A model generated the notes under the pieces. That model was given only the letters and a program-made list of their open reading frames with translations, did no database searches and was not told the DNA's origin. 22,060 bases of DNA from Archangium sp. (GTDB taxonomy: Bacteria; Myxococcota; Myxococcia; Myxococcales; Myxococcaceae). The number at the start of each line of letters is the position of its first letter. Positions within the stretch are counted from its first letter, which is position 1. Below, one piece after another: positions 8,154-16,114 of the stretch. Location of the stretch: positions 1-22,060 of the forward strand of contig JAEUJR010000001.1 in assembly GCA_016793585.1 (NCBI GenBank). The letters are read 5' to 3'. Made by a program: the position numbers and the translations under genes.

Positions 8154-8909
8154 ATGTCTCAACCGCGTCTCACCATCGGCCGTGTGCCCATCGACGTCGT
8201 CACCTTCCAGCAGGCGATGGAGCGCATCGAAGCGCTCGTCGACGCGAAGCAGGGCGGCTCCGTCTTCACGCCCAACGTCGACCACGTCGTGAACGTCGAC
8301 ACCGACGACGTGTTCGCGGCGGCCTACCAACGCGCGAGCCTGTCGGTCGCCGATGGCATGCCGCTCGTCTGGGCCTCGAAGGTGTTGGGCCAGCCGCTGC
8401 CCGAGCGCGTCGCCGGCTCCGACCTGCTCGAGCCCACGTTGAAGCTCGCCGCGAAGCGCGGCTGGCGCGTGTTCTTCCTCGGAGCCGCGCCTGGCGTGGC
8501 CGAGAAGGCTGCCGCCGTCGCCAGGGAGCGCTTTGGGACCAACGTCGTCGGCACCGACGCTCCGTTCGTGAAGCTCGACGACACCGCGCAGATCGATCGC
8601 ATCGCCCGGCAGCTCGCCGACTCGAAGGCCGAGATCGTGATGATGGCCTTCGGCGCACCGAAGCAGGAGCTGCTCATCGACCGCATCGCCGAGCGCGTGA
8701 AGCCGGCCGTCATGCTGGGCATCGGCGCGAGCCTCGACTTCCTCGCGGGCACGGTGAAGCGCGCGCCGGCCATCATGCGCAGCACGGGCTTCGAGTGGCT
8801 GTACCGCCTGAGCCAGGAGCCGGGCCGCCTGTGGAAGCGCTACCTCGTCAACGACCCGAAGTTCGCGGTCATTCTGCTGCGCACGTTGAAGCGCCAGAAG
8901 CTCGGCTGA
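8154..8909 (+). CDS. WecG/TagA/CpsF family glycosyltransferase (GT26)
   Basis: This 251-residue protein is full length for the family. Hallmarks include F-T-P-N-V-D-H-V-V (38-46) with Thr39, V-A-D-G-M-P-L-V-W (66-73, Asp67), the R-V-A-G-S-D-L motif (85-91), F-F-L-G-A-A-P-G (107-114) and G-A-P-K-Q-E (167-172). Thr39 and Asp67 match the active-site Thr/Asp of TagA. Such enzymes transfer ManNAc, ManNAcA or related sugars to a lipid-linked acceptor during surface-polymer synthesis. The start is ATG at 8154; no strong Shine-Dalgarno is visible, and TACATT at 8141-8146 is only a weak -10-like hexamer. The stop at 8907-8909 abuts the end of the acetyltransferase on the opposite strand with no spacer. 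Confidence 0.9.
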   Translation: MSQPRLTIGRVPIDVVTFQQAMERIEALVDAKQGGSVFTPNVDHVVNVDTDDVFAAAYQRASLSVADGMPLVWASKVLGQPLPERVAGSDLLEPTLKLAAKRGWRVFFLGAAPGVAEKAAAVARERFGTNVVGTDAPFVKLDDTAQIDRIARQLADSKAEIVMMAFGAPKQELLIDRIAERVKPAVMLGIGASLDFLAGTVKRAPAIMRSTGFEWLYRLSQEPGRLWKRYLVNDPKFAVILLRTLKRQKLG

Positions 8910-9575
8910 TCACTTCGTGCGCGGCGAGAACGTCTGCGGCATGACGAACTTGCTGGGGTCGAGCGTGTCGATGACCTTCGCAGGCACGCCGCCCACCACC
9001 GTGAAGGGCGGCACGTCTTTGGTGACGACCGCGCCCGTGCCGACGATGGAGCCGTGCCCGATGGTGACGCCAGGCATGATGCTCACCTTCGCGCCGATCC
9101 ACACGTCGGTCTCGATGACGGTCGGCGTGCCTTCGGGGCGTTTGAGCCGGTCGTAGACGTCGTGAAAGGGCGTATCGATGATCATCGTGTACGGGCCGAT
9201 GCGGCAGCGGTCGCCGATGGTGATCTGCTTCGTGCAGCCGATGCTGACGCCGTAGTTGATGAAGCAGTCTTCGCCGATGTCGAGCGTCGCGCCTTCACCG
9301 CACGACAGCTCGACGGGCACGATGACGCTGCGGAGCAACGAGTTGCGGCCGATGCGCATGGTGCCGGCGTTGTCGATGCGGGGTCGGCCGAAGCAGCGCA
9401 CCCCACGGCCGATGAGCTCGAAGCTGTTCAACCAGACCTGGGCCGAGGCGATCTCGTACGAGTACCGCAGCGCGCGCGTCGCCAGCCGCGTGGGAGAGAC
9501 ACCCTTCTTGATGTCTCGCATCAACATCGTGGCTGCGCGCTTGATGACGTACCGCATCGACCCAGGACCTCTCAT
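8910..9575 (-). CDS. Hexapeptide-repeat (left-handed beta-helix) acetyltransferase
   Basis: The 221 residues show repeated hexapeptides of the LbH fold (for example I-G-E-D-C-F, I-G-D-R-C-R, I-G-A-K-V-S, I-G-H-G-S-I), the likely catalytic His138 in D-T-P-F-H-D, and the usual ending V-P-P-F-T-V-V-G-G-V-P-A-K-V-I. It resembles maltose/galactoside O-acetyltransferases and those that decorate capsular sugars with acetyl-CoA. An N-terminal helix of about 50 residues precedes the helix domain. The chosen ATG at 9575 overlaps the upstream stop as ATGA (9572-9575), giving translational coupling; a start at 9590 is possible but would lie inside the neighbour. With a deacetylase close by, acetylation of the polysaccharide appears to be tuned in this cluster. 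Confidence 0.88.
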   Translation of the reverse strand: MRGPGSMRYVIKRAATMLMRDIKKGVSPTRLATRALRYSYEIASAQVWLNSFELIGRGVRCFGRPRIDNAGTMRIGRNSLLRSVIVPVELSCGEGATLDIGEDCFINYGVSIGCTKQITIGDRCRIGPYTMIIDTPFHDVYDRLKRPEGTPTVIETDVWIGAKVSIMPGVTIGHGSIVGTGAVVTKDVPPFTVVGGVPAKVIDTLDPSKFVMPQTFSPRTK

Positions 9576-11326
9576 CTGGCCACGTAACACGCCGCCTCAT
9601 CGAACCCGGCGGGAGGGCCGACTTCTTCTTCGAAGCCGACGTTGTCCCACTCGCGTTCGTCTGCGTACGGCGCGTTCTCCAGATAGAAACGCTGGCCAGT
9701 GCGGTCGTTGAAGTCTCTGGAGAACTCGAGGCGCTCGGCGGCCGAGTGATACAGCACTTGTCCAAGAGCAAGAGAGGCTTCAGGCATGGCGAGGCGATTC
9801 GCCCCGAAGCTATTACAGAGCCGCTGCTGGCCGTTCACGAAAAGCACGAGGCGGTCGCGGCGAACCCACGCGTCGAAGCGGGTGCGGGGCGAGATGAGCA
9901 GCTGGTCGTCGAGAAGGCCGGCGCCCAACACACCCTGCGCGTTCTGCATGCGGAACCAGCTCGGCTTGGCCGATGACGCCGGGTACTGGGCGGGCGACAG
10001 GTTCACCACGCTCTCGCGCTCGCCCGCGTCGGGCTTGTTCAACATGACGCGCACGTCGGACTCGGAGCGCGAGGCCTGGGCGATGTCGAAGGGCGAGCCG
10101 TCGCGCGGGAAGAACTGCAGGCAGCCCCACTTCTCGAGCGACGGGTTGTAGCCATCGTCCTGGTAGAAGAAGGGCGTCTGCACGAGGTTGCCGGTGAAGT
10201 GGTTCATCGCGTCGAACGTCGCGCCCGCCGTCGGAGCGCCACAGACGCCAACCCACCAGTAGCGCCGCGAGGTCGCGTTGGAGGCCACCTCGAACGTCAC
10301 GTGCAGGTACGTCGTGTCAGACAGCTTCGCGCTGCGCCGCGGCACCAGCACCACCGACGCGAACACGTCTTGAATCCAGTCGGGCAGGGTGACGCGCAAC
10401 AGCCCGTGCACCTCGTCGAGCTGCGTGGCCTCTTCTTCGTCGTTGTAGACGTACGCGTCCCACTTCGAGTTCGAGAACCGGCGGCCGTCTTTGTGCGTGC
10501 GGCCGCCTCCACGCGCAGGGCCCATCGCAGTGAAGGCTCCGCTCTGGCCGTCGAAGTCGTCGAAGAAGTCCTTCGTGCGCGGCGTCGCCTTACCGGTGGG
10601 CGTGACGCGAACCGTGGTGCGCGCGAGCACCTTCGGCGAAGCGACTGGCCCCTGCGCGGCGAGCGTCGGGCCCTTGCCGTGGCCGTTGCGAATGAGGCTG
10701 CCGTACCGCGCCGTCACCTCGGCCTCGGTGAAGAACGCGAACGGCACGCGATCGACCACGGGCACCTCGTCGATGCCGACCTTCAGGTTGACGTGCACGG
10801 GCGAGAGCAGCCCGGGGAAGGGGCAGGCGGTGTCGATGGCCTCGACGACGAGCTGGGTGGGCCCGGTGAGGTCGGTGACTTCGACGACGCGCAGCAGCTC
10901 TCGCGTGGCGGTCGCCTTGTCGTTGTGCTGGCGGTAGCCCGCGCAGAAGAGCGTCGTGCCCGTCAACTTCTCTCCCGCGCCGTCGACCGTGGCGCGCGCG
11001 CCTGCGGGCAATCGGAAGACGCGGTAGTCGACGGCGCCAGTGACCGCGGGCAGCACGAGCACCGCGCTGTCGCGGTTTGCCAGCACCTGCACACCGTCGA
11101 GCAACGGAGCGTCGGGCCCTCCGAACGCGGTGCCATCTTCGGCGTCGGGCTTCGTCGCCTTGTCGACGACGGTCGCGGGCTGCTGGCCGGGCATGTCGAT
11201 GGGCGTCTCCGACGTGGGCAGCGGCTCGTTCGACGCGATGCCTGAACAGCCCGCCGCCAGCACGAGGGCACTGGCGAAGAAGCCGATTTCAGTCCAAGTG
11301 AATGGGGTGTTCCGTGCGTTCTTCAT
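9572..11326 (-). CDS. Large lipoprotein with Fn3-like and concanavalin/LamG-like region, function unknown
   Basis: The 584-residue protein has a lipoprotein signal (A-L-V-L-A-A-G-C, Cys27) and a disordered, Asp/Pro-rich linker. A region near 80-180 reads like a fibronectin-type fold (Y-R-V-F-R-L-P, L-V-V-E-A-I-D). From about 265, F-F-D-D-F-D-G opens a long beta-rich domain like the jelly-roll lectin/GH16 superfamily, with later strands such as R-F-D-A-W-V-R and L-V-L-F-V-N-G-Q. I find no GH16 E-x-D-x-x-E catalytic motif, so it is more likely a glycan-binding or structural surface protein than a hydrolase. It is coupled by ATGA overlap to the acetyltransferase. Its ATG overlaps the start region of the divergent peroxidase gene. 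Confidence 0.75.
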   Translation of the reverse strand: MKNARNTPFTWTEIGFFASALVLAAGCSGIASNEPLPTSETPIDMPGQQPATVVDKATKPDAEDGTAFGGPDAPLLDGVQVLANRDSAVLVLPAVTGAVDYRVFRLPAGARATVDGAGEKLTGTTLFCAGYRQHNDKATATRELLRVVEVTDLTGPTQLVVEAIDTACPFPGLLSPVHVNLKVGIDEVPVVDRVPFAFFTEAEVTARYGSLIRNGHGKGPTLAAQGPVASPKVLARTTVRVTPTGKATPRTKDFFDDFDGQSGAFTAMGPARGGGRTHKDGRRFSNSKWDAYVYNDEEEATQLDEVHGLLRVTLPDWIQDVFASVVLVPRRSAKLSDTTYLHVTFEVASNATSRRYWWVGVCGAPTAGATFDAMNHFTGNLVQTPFFYQDDGYNPSLEKWGCLQFFPRDGSPFDIAQASRSESDVRVMLNKPDAGERESVVNLSPAQYPASSAKPSWFRMQNAQGVLGAGLLDDQLLISPRTRFDAWVRRDRLVLFVNGQQRLCNSFGANRLAMPEASLALGQVLYHSAAERLEFSRDFNDRTGQRFYLENAPYADEREWDNVGFEEEVGPPAGFDEAACYVAR

Positions 11327-12461
11327 GATGGGGCTGTTGTCATGGCTCTGCGCGTGCGTCGAGTGCCCGCGCGTGCCTGGCCTGTCACTGCGTCAGTGCG
11401 AGTCCCTCACCGCGCTGGCCTTGCCGTCGAGCCTGCCTGCGGCGCGGGGAAATGCCGTCGCAGAAGACGAGCGCGCGGCGCTGCTCGGCTTCGAGGTGTT
11501 CTTCGACGCGCGGCTCAGTCGTGACGGCACCGTGCGCTGTGCGTCGTGTCATCTGCCCGAGCGGGTGTTCGGTGATGGGCGGTCGACGTCGCAGGGCCTC
11601 GCCGTCGTCGACCGGAACAGCCCCTCGCTCTACGGCGCGGCCTGGCACCGCTGGCAGATGTGGGACGGGCGCGCCGACTCGTTGTGGTCGCAGCCGGTGC
11701 TCGCCTTCGAGAACGAGAAGGAGATGGACTTCACGCGGCTCGAGCTCGCCCACCGGGTGAAGGCGACGTACCGCGTCTCGTACGAGGCGCTGTTCGGCGC
11801 GCTGCCGCCGCTCGACGATGGCGCGCGGTTCCCTCCGAGGGGCAAGCCGGGGCTTCCGACCTGGGAGGCGATGAGCGAGGCCGATCGCACTGCCATCAAC
11901 CTCGTCGTCGCGAACCTGGGCAAGGCGCTCGAGGCGTACCAGCGCAAGCTCGCGTTCAAGGCCGGGCGCTTCGATGCGTTCGTCTCGGGCGGCGCGCAGA
12001 AGCTCACCACCGACGAACAGGCTGGGCTGGCGACGTTCCTCTCGCGTGGCTGTGCCGACTGTCACTCGGGCCCGCTGTTCTCGGACGACGACTTTCACGC
12101 CATCGGGTTGGTGGACAGCCCCCCGCGGGCGCGCGCGCAGGCGCTGGTGACGTTGGCCGCGTCACCGTTCAACGCGGCGGGAGCGTTCTTCGACGGCGCG
12201 AAGGAGTCGCTCCCTGCGGCGCGGCCGCAGGACGAGGGGGCCTACCGCACACCGACGCTGCGCAACGTGAGCCGCACCGGGCCGTGGGGCCACGATGGCC
12301 GCTTCGAGACGCTGCAGGCCGCCGTCGAGGCCCACTGGGTGCTGCCTGCGCACGTGAGCTCGCCGCTGACCGCGACCGAGCTCGAGCAGCTCGTCACCTT
12401 TCTGCGCGCGCTCGACGCCACCGACCCGCCCCTGCCGTGGAACGGGTGGCCCGACCGCTGA
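11307..12461 (+). CDS. Di-haem cytochrome c peroxidase family lipoprotein (CcpA/MauG-like)
   Basis: With the start used here the protein has 384 residues. It has two haem-binding C-x-x-C-H sites, C-A-S-C-H (78-82) and C-A-D-C-H (249-253). It also has the family segments W-Q-M-W-D-G-R-A-D-S-L (116-126), E-N-E-K-E-M (135-140), and Y-R-T-P-T-L-R-N-V (313-321) followed by G-P-W-G-H-D-G-R. Members reduce peroxide or oxidise protein substrates in the periplasm. The start is uncertain: GTG at 11307 gives a signal with an arginine and a possible lipobox L-C-A-C; ATGs at 11325 and 11328 shorten it; the frame is open to 11040. None has a strong ribosome site. It likely forms an operon with the next gene, 18 bases downstream. 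Confidence 0.88.
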   Translation: MFRAFFMMGLLSWLCACVECPRVPGLSLRQCESLTALALPSSLPAARGNAVAEDERAALLGFEVFFDARLSRDGTVRCASCHLPERVFGDGRSTSQGLAVVDRNSPSLYGAAWHRWQMWDGRADSLWSQPVLAFENEKEMDFTRLELAHRVKATYRVSYEALFGALPPLDDGARFPPRGKPGLPTWEAMSEADRTAINLVVANLGKALEAYQRKLAFKAGRFDAFVSGGAQKLTTDEQAGLATFLSRGCADCHSGPLFSDDDFHAIGLVDSPPRARAQALVTLAASPFNAAGAFFDGAKESLPAARPQDEGAYRTPTLRNVSRTGPWGHDGRFETLQAAVEAHWVLPAHVSSPLTATELEQLVTFLRALDATDPPLPWNGWPDR

Positions 12462-12479
12462 AGGGGTAGAAGGCCGGGC

Positions 12480-13301
12480 ATGCGACGCGCGCTCCTGCTG
12501 CTCCTCGGTTGTGTGGCCGTCACCGCCTGCCCGAAACGCAAGCAGCCTGAGCGAGGCTACGAGCTCGTCTTCAAGAAGGAGGGTGACGTTCGGCCGGTCT
12601 TCGAGAAGCGCCTCGCCCAGCTCGGCGTGGTCTCGCGCATCACCGACGACGCGAACTCCATCACCGTGCGCCTTCCCGATGTGGACACGAAGGTCGACAC
12701 CTCGGCCGTGCGGCAGGTGCTCACCCTCTCGGCGAAGTTGGAGTTCTGCCCCGAAGCCGTGCCCGTCGCGGGCACCTTCTGCGGCATCGACGCGGGCGTC
12801 GAGGTGTTGGCCGAAGACGACCGGCCTGACTGCGCGCTGCAGTCGCCTGACGCGACGCTGCTGCTGACGCTCACGCAAGACGCCGGCGTCGCAGGGCAGG
12901 TGATGCTGGGAGGCGTGATTCCCGACGGGCCGCTCCGCACGTTCGTCGCCGAGCGTGAGTGCCTCACGCCGCGCCTCATGGAGGCCGAGGTGAAGCCCGA
13001 CCCGAACTCCGGTCGCCAGCAGCTCGCGCTGCTCTTCGATGGCCCGAGCGCCGAGAGGTTCGCCGAGGTGACGGGCAAGCTGGTGCGGAGGCGGTTGCTC
13101 ATCGTGCTGGATGGCCGGGTTCAGTCGGCCCCCGTCGTCATGTCGGCCATCACCGGGGGCCGCGCGATGATCTCCTTCGGAATGAAGTCGTCGGACGACG
13201 AGGTGAGGCGGCTGGCGCTGGCGCTCGCGGGCGGCCCGCTCCCCGCTCCCGTGACCCTCGAGAAGGAGGGCTGGTACGGCCCACCCTCGCTGCTGAAGTG
13301 A
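12480..13301 (+). CDS. Lipoprotein with SecD periplasmic (P1) head-like domain
   Basis: The 273-residue protein has a signal and lipobox V-T-A-C (Cys17) but no later membrane segment. A first part (about 27-66) matches the start of the SecD P1 domain (F-E-K-R-L-A-Q-L-G-V, I-T-V-R-L-P), and residues about 180-260 match its head (L-D-G-R-V-Q-S-A-P-V, I-T-G-G-R-A-M-I-S-F, L-A-L-A-L-A-G-G-P-L-P-A-P-V). True SecD goes on to six membrane helices that use the proton gradient; here the protein ends. It is therefore a detached SecD-like periplasmic module tethered by lipid. A role in chaperoning exported proteins is inference. An AGAAGG site lies 8 bases before the ATG; the spacing suggests cotranscription with the peroxidase gene. 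Confidence 0.8.
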   Translation: MRRALLLLLGCVAVTACPKRKQPERGYELVFKKEGDVRPVFEKRLAQLGVVSRITDDANSITVRLPDVDTKVDTSAVRQVLTLSAKLEFCPEAVPVAGTFCGIDAGVEVLAEDDRPDCALQSPDATLLLTLTQDAGVAGQVMLGGVIPDGPLRTFVAERECLTPRLMEAEVKPDPNSGRQQLALLFDGPSAERFAEVTGKLVRRRLLIVLDGRVQSAPVVMSAITGGRAMISFGMKSSDDEVRRLALALAGGPLPAPVTLEKEGWYGPPSLLK

Positions 13302-13354
13302 TCGGAGTCGCTCGCGCTGGCATCGAAGGCGCAGACACTCGAGGAGCTTCGAAC

Positions 13355-14044
13355 ATGAGAACGATGGCGTTGCTGACGTGCGTGGTGATGACGGGGTGCT
13401 TCGGCGCGGTGGGCTCGGGGAAGGACTCGACCCAGACGCGTGACGTCGGGGCCTTCAAGAAGCTGTCGATTCAGTCAGGCGTGCAGGCCACCGTGACGGC
13501 CGGAGCGCGCGCGGTCTCGATCACGGCCGATGACAACCTCATCGACCTCGTCGAGACGGTGGTCGAGAACGACACGCTCATCGTTCGTGTGAAGCCCGGT
13601 CTGTCGGTCAGCACGAGCCGCGGCCTGCGCGCGACGATCTCGAACGACGTCATCGAAGGGGTGAGCGCCAGCGGCGGCTCGGTCGTGACGTCACCTGCGA
13701 CGGCGACGACGTCGTGGAGAGGGGAGGCGTCGGGTGGCAGCACCCTGACGCTGAGTGGGCTGTCGACCACCACCGCGACCTTCACCGCTACCGGAGGCAG
13801 CACCTTGAACGTCGGGGGCCAGGCGACGGACACGACCATCTCCGCTTCGGGAGGGTCGACGGTCACGTCGACCGGGTTGGTGACCACGAAGCTCACCGTC
13901 GACTTCACGGGAGGGTCCATCGGCAGGCTGCGCGCGACCAACTCGGTGACTGGCTCGGCCTCGGGCGGCTCGACGTTGACCATCACGGGAGCCCAGAGCG
14001 TGATGGTCGACGCTTCAGGTGGCTCGACTGTCACCACGAACTGA
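13355..14044 (+). CDS. DUF2807 (GIN-domain) lipoprotein with SGGS repeats
   Basis: The 229-residue lipoprotein has lipobox V-M-T-G-C (Cys15). It matches the DUF2807 auto-transporter-adhesin-head-like family, whose members form a short right-handed beta-helix outside the inner membrane. The opening F-K-K-L-S-I-Q-S-G-V-Q-A-T-V is typical. Seven A-S-G-G-S-T-like turns follow at intervals of about 18-25 residues from about 108 to the end, the rungs of the helix. The function of the family is unknown. The start is well supported by GAGGAG at 13341-13346, 8 bases before the ATG. A 53-base gap separates it from the SecD-like gene, so it may be in the same transcript. Confidence 0.82.
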   Translation: MRTMALLTCVVMTGCFGAVGSGKDSTQTRDVGAFKKLSIQSGVQATVTAGARAVSITADDNLIDLVETVVENDTLIVRVKPGLSVSTSRGLRATISNDVIEGVSASGGSVVTSPATATTSWRGEASGGSTLTLSGLSTTTATFTATGGSTLNVGGQATDTTISASGGSTVTSTGLVTTKLTVDFTGGSIGRLRATNSVTGSASGGSTLTITGAQSVMVDASGGSTVTTN

Positions 14045-14390
14045 GGCGTGTGTGCGGTGAGGACGGTGGGAGTCGAGATTTCCCGGCAGACGGTTCGTCT
14101 CTGTCAGTCGGCCGAGGTCGACCCGGTGAGCGTGCGACTCCGTCGCCGAGTTGTGCTCCGCCTTCGTGCAGAGCACCGCGAAGGCCGAGCCGAGGTCGAA
14201 GGGTCGGCGGCGTCCTCGAGCCGAAGCGCTGGCCTCACCCGCGCCAGCTCAACGGCGCCCGCGTCGGACGGGCCCGCGTCACCCGCGCCCGCGTCGGCCG
14301 GGGTTCCATATCGCCTGGCAGCCCACGCCCCGTGTGTTGGCAGTTGCCCTGCGTGCAGTTCGGCCGCGTAGCCGAGCGCGAAAAACGAGG
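14045..14390 (+). other. Gene-poor stretch without a convincing gene
   Basis: All frames here are open by base composition, but none has a recognisable domain or a good start. A short GCCCGCGTC-type repetition lies at about 14258-14300; on the minus strand it reads as an Asp-Ala-Gly rich linker (P-A-D-A-G-A-G-D-A-G), a style common in myxobacterial lipoproteins. That, with a few Cys-containing fragments in other minus-strand frames, hints at a decayed lipoprotein gene, but I cannot reconstruct one. Confidence 0.3.
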
Positions 14391-14820
14391 CGCGAACATG
14401 AGTTTGACGACCGCACTGGTTGCCAAAGTCGTGGTCGATGGGTCGCGTTCGGTTGAGGTGTTGGCTTGTGCCCCGTTCTGGTCGGTTGCCGATGCTCGGT
14501 TTGATGCAGACCGAGCGGGAGCGGGCGCGAACACGAGTTTGACCACCGCGCTGGTCGCCAAAGTCGTGGTCGATGGGTCGCGTTCGGTTGAAGTGTTGGC
14601 TTGTGCCCCGTTCTGGTCGGTTGTCGATGCTCGGTTTGAGGCAGACCGAGCGGGAGCGGGCGCGAACACGAGTTTGACCACCGCGCGGGTTGCCGGAGTC
14701 GTGGTCGGTCACGCGATGTTCCTGGGCTGTGTCTGGCCACGAGCCGCTGGCCCTAAACCGAGCGGCGACGGGTGAACATGAATTCGACCACCACTTCGGG
14801 CACCAGAGTCGTGGTCGGGC
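14391..14820 (+). repeat. Tandem array of about 135-bp repeats (four cores, family member set A)
   Basis: Core sequences of about 47-50 bases begin at 14391, 14526, 14661 and about 14772. The first three are spaced exactly 135 bases apart, and units one and two differ at about 7 of 135 positions. The core runs from CGCGAACATGAG or CGCGAACACGAG to AGTCGTGGTCG. Spacers carry a hairpin, GCTCGGT-9 nt-ACCGAGC, at 14494-14516 and again at 14629-14651. Because 135 is 45 codons, the + strand frame from ATG 14398 stays open to 14775 (125 codons) and has GAGG 7 bases upstream; this could be a small repetitive protein or a by-product of the repeat. The core aligns without gaps to the 17174-18196 array (36 of 47 bases between the units at 14526 and 17887). 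Confidence 0.85.
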
Positions 14821-14911
14821 TGAACGACGTCGCAAGCAGGCCCGCGAACCTCTCGCTCCGAGGGGCGTCGTCGCAATTGCGCCGCAGGCCTTCGGGCGAT
14901 AGCGCGTTGGG

Positions 14912-15736
14912 GTGCGCCTTCACCTCGAGATCGTCACCGCGTCCGGAGCGGCCCCAGCGCAACACTCCCTGCTCCTGCTCCATGGCATTCTTGGTCAGGG
15001 CACCAACCTGCGAACGCTTGCCCGTCGGTTCGTCGAGGCGAGACCCGGCTGGCAGGCGGTGCTGGTCGATCTGCGCGCCCACGGCCAGTCGCAGACAGTC
15101 GAAGGTGACGACACCATCACCCGAGCCGCCGACGACGTGGCGGAGACCGCGAAGACGTTGAGCGCTCCTGTGCGCGGCGTGTTGGGGCACTCGTTCGGCG
15201 GCAAGGTGGCGATGCTGCTGGCCGAGCGCATCTCCGGTCTCGAGCACCTCGTGATTCTCGACAGTGGTCCAGGGCAGCGCACCGACTTCCGAGGGAGCGA
15301 ACTGACCATGAAGGTGCTCTCGGTGCTCGAAGACGCGCCAGCGCTCTTCCCCTCGCGAGAGGCGTTCGTCACGCACCTCGGAGCGGCCGGCATCGACAAA
15401 GGCATCGGCCAGTGGCTCGGTATGAACCTCGAGCGTGACGAAGCGGGCTTTCGATTTCGTCTCTCGCTCAGCCGCATTCGCAGCCTGCTCGCGTCGTACT
15501 TCGCCACCGACTGCTGGCCGCTGCTCGAGCGCCTCGCCGCCGACGATGGTCCACGCTTTCACCTCGTCATCGGGGCGCGCTCGAAGGTCTTCGACGCGAA
15601 CGAGCGCGATCGGGCGGAGGGGCTCGTGTCGCGTTCTTCAGGGCGATGCACGGTCGACGTGCTGCAGACGGGTCACTGGGTGCATGTCGACGACTTCGAG
15701 GGCACCGTCGGTGTTCTGCTTGCGCATGTGCCGTGA
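14912..15736 (+). CDS. Alpha/beta-fold hydrolase (esterase/BioH-YbfF type)
   Basis: The 274-residue protein has the fold's landmarks: the oxyanion loop L-L-H-G-I-L-G-Q-G (22-30), V-D-L-R-A-H-G-Q-S (52-60), the nucleophile elbow G-H-S-F-G-G with Ser94, and the catalytic His255 in T-G-H-W-V-H near the end. The acid is probably an aspartate near 220-230. Sequence around L-H-G-I-L-G and D-L-R-x-H-G-x-S is close to YbfF/ABHD11-type esterases acting on small acyl or thioester substrates. It starts with GTG at 14912 with no good Shine-Dalgarno. Repeat arrays flank it on both sides (cores at about 14772 and 15764), so it stands as a single gene within the island. No pathway can be assigned. Confidence 0.88.
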   Translation: MRLHLEIVTASGAAPAQHSLLLLHGILGQGTNLRTLARRFVEARPGWQAVLVDLRAHGQSQTVEGDDTITRAADDVAETAKTLSAPVRGVLGHSFGGKVAMLLAERISGLEHLVILDSGPGQRTDFRGSELTMKVLSVLEDAPALFPSREAFVTHLGAAGIDKGIGQWLGMNLERDEAGFRFRLSLSRIRSLLASYFATDCWPLLERLAADDGPRFHLVIGARSKVFDANERDRAEGLVSRSSGRCTVDVLQTGHWVHVDDFEGTVGVLLAHVP

Positions 15737-15763
15737 GGGCGGGCGCTGCCCGTGGGGGCGCAT

Positions 15764-15800
15764 CTGGCAACCCGGGCGGTGGTCAGTCTCGTGTTCGCCT
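15764..15800 (-). repeat. Solitary copy of the repeat family (B1), inverted relative to set A
   Basis: Read on the minus strand, this segment matches the set A unit at 14661 in 30 of 34 bases (CGAACACGAG ... CACCGC ... GGGTTGCC). The outer AGTCGTGGTCG part is not recognisable. The ATG position is ACG, so no mini-ORF starts here. It lies 28 bases after the alpha/beta hydrolase stop. Confidence 0.7.
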
Positions 15801-16066
15801 TGTGCGTCTCGGGCGACGCAACGCTCGAGTGTGGCGAGGTGGCTCCAGTCACTCGACGGCAGTGTGGATCGCTGCGTGCTCGATGCGCGATTCAGCAACA
15901 CCGCCGCACGCAGCGTCCCCAGTACGACGCCGTCGGCCGTCTGAAAGCGGTTCCACCAGCCCAGGCGCTTCTGCCGTTCGCGCTCCTTGCCGACGACGCA
16001 GGTCGCGTCCTTCGCGGGCACCACGGCGGGCAGAATACCTGGCCTCGCGGTGGCGCAGTTGACCCC

Positions 16067-16114
16067 GGCCACGACTACGACGACCGCCGAGGTGGTTGGT
16101 CTCGGGTTCGTGGC
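16067..16114 (-). repeat. Diverged copy of the repeat family (B2)
   Basis: On the minus strand this aligns without gaps to the mini-ORF cores of the 17174-18196 array. The start position is CCG instead of ATG and the stop position is AAC instead of TGA, so the frame reads through as T-T-S-A-V-V-V-V-V-A-G. An ATACCTGGC word at 16034-16042 also occurs beside the units at 17758 and 17875, supporting common origin. Confidence 0.55.

Noticed and set aside
9572..11326. Glycoside hydrolase family 16 enzyme
   Set aside because: The opening F-D-D-F-D-G fits the superfamily, but no E-x-D-x-x-E catalytic motif is present.
13318..13333. Sigma-54-like promoter (TGGCAT-N9-GCA) before the DUF2807 gene
   Set aside because: The -12 part lacks TT, and the predicted transcript would begin at or within the Shine-Dalgarno site.
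14494..14516. GCTCGGT...ACCGAGC hairpin as a transcription terminator
   Set aside because: No T-run follows, and it recurs in the next repeat unit, so it is part of the repeat.
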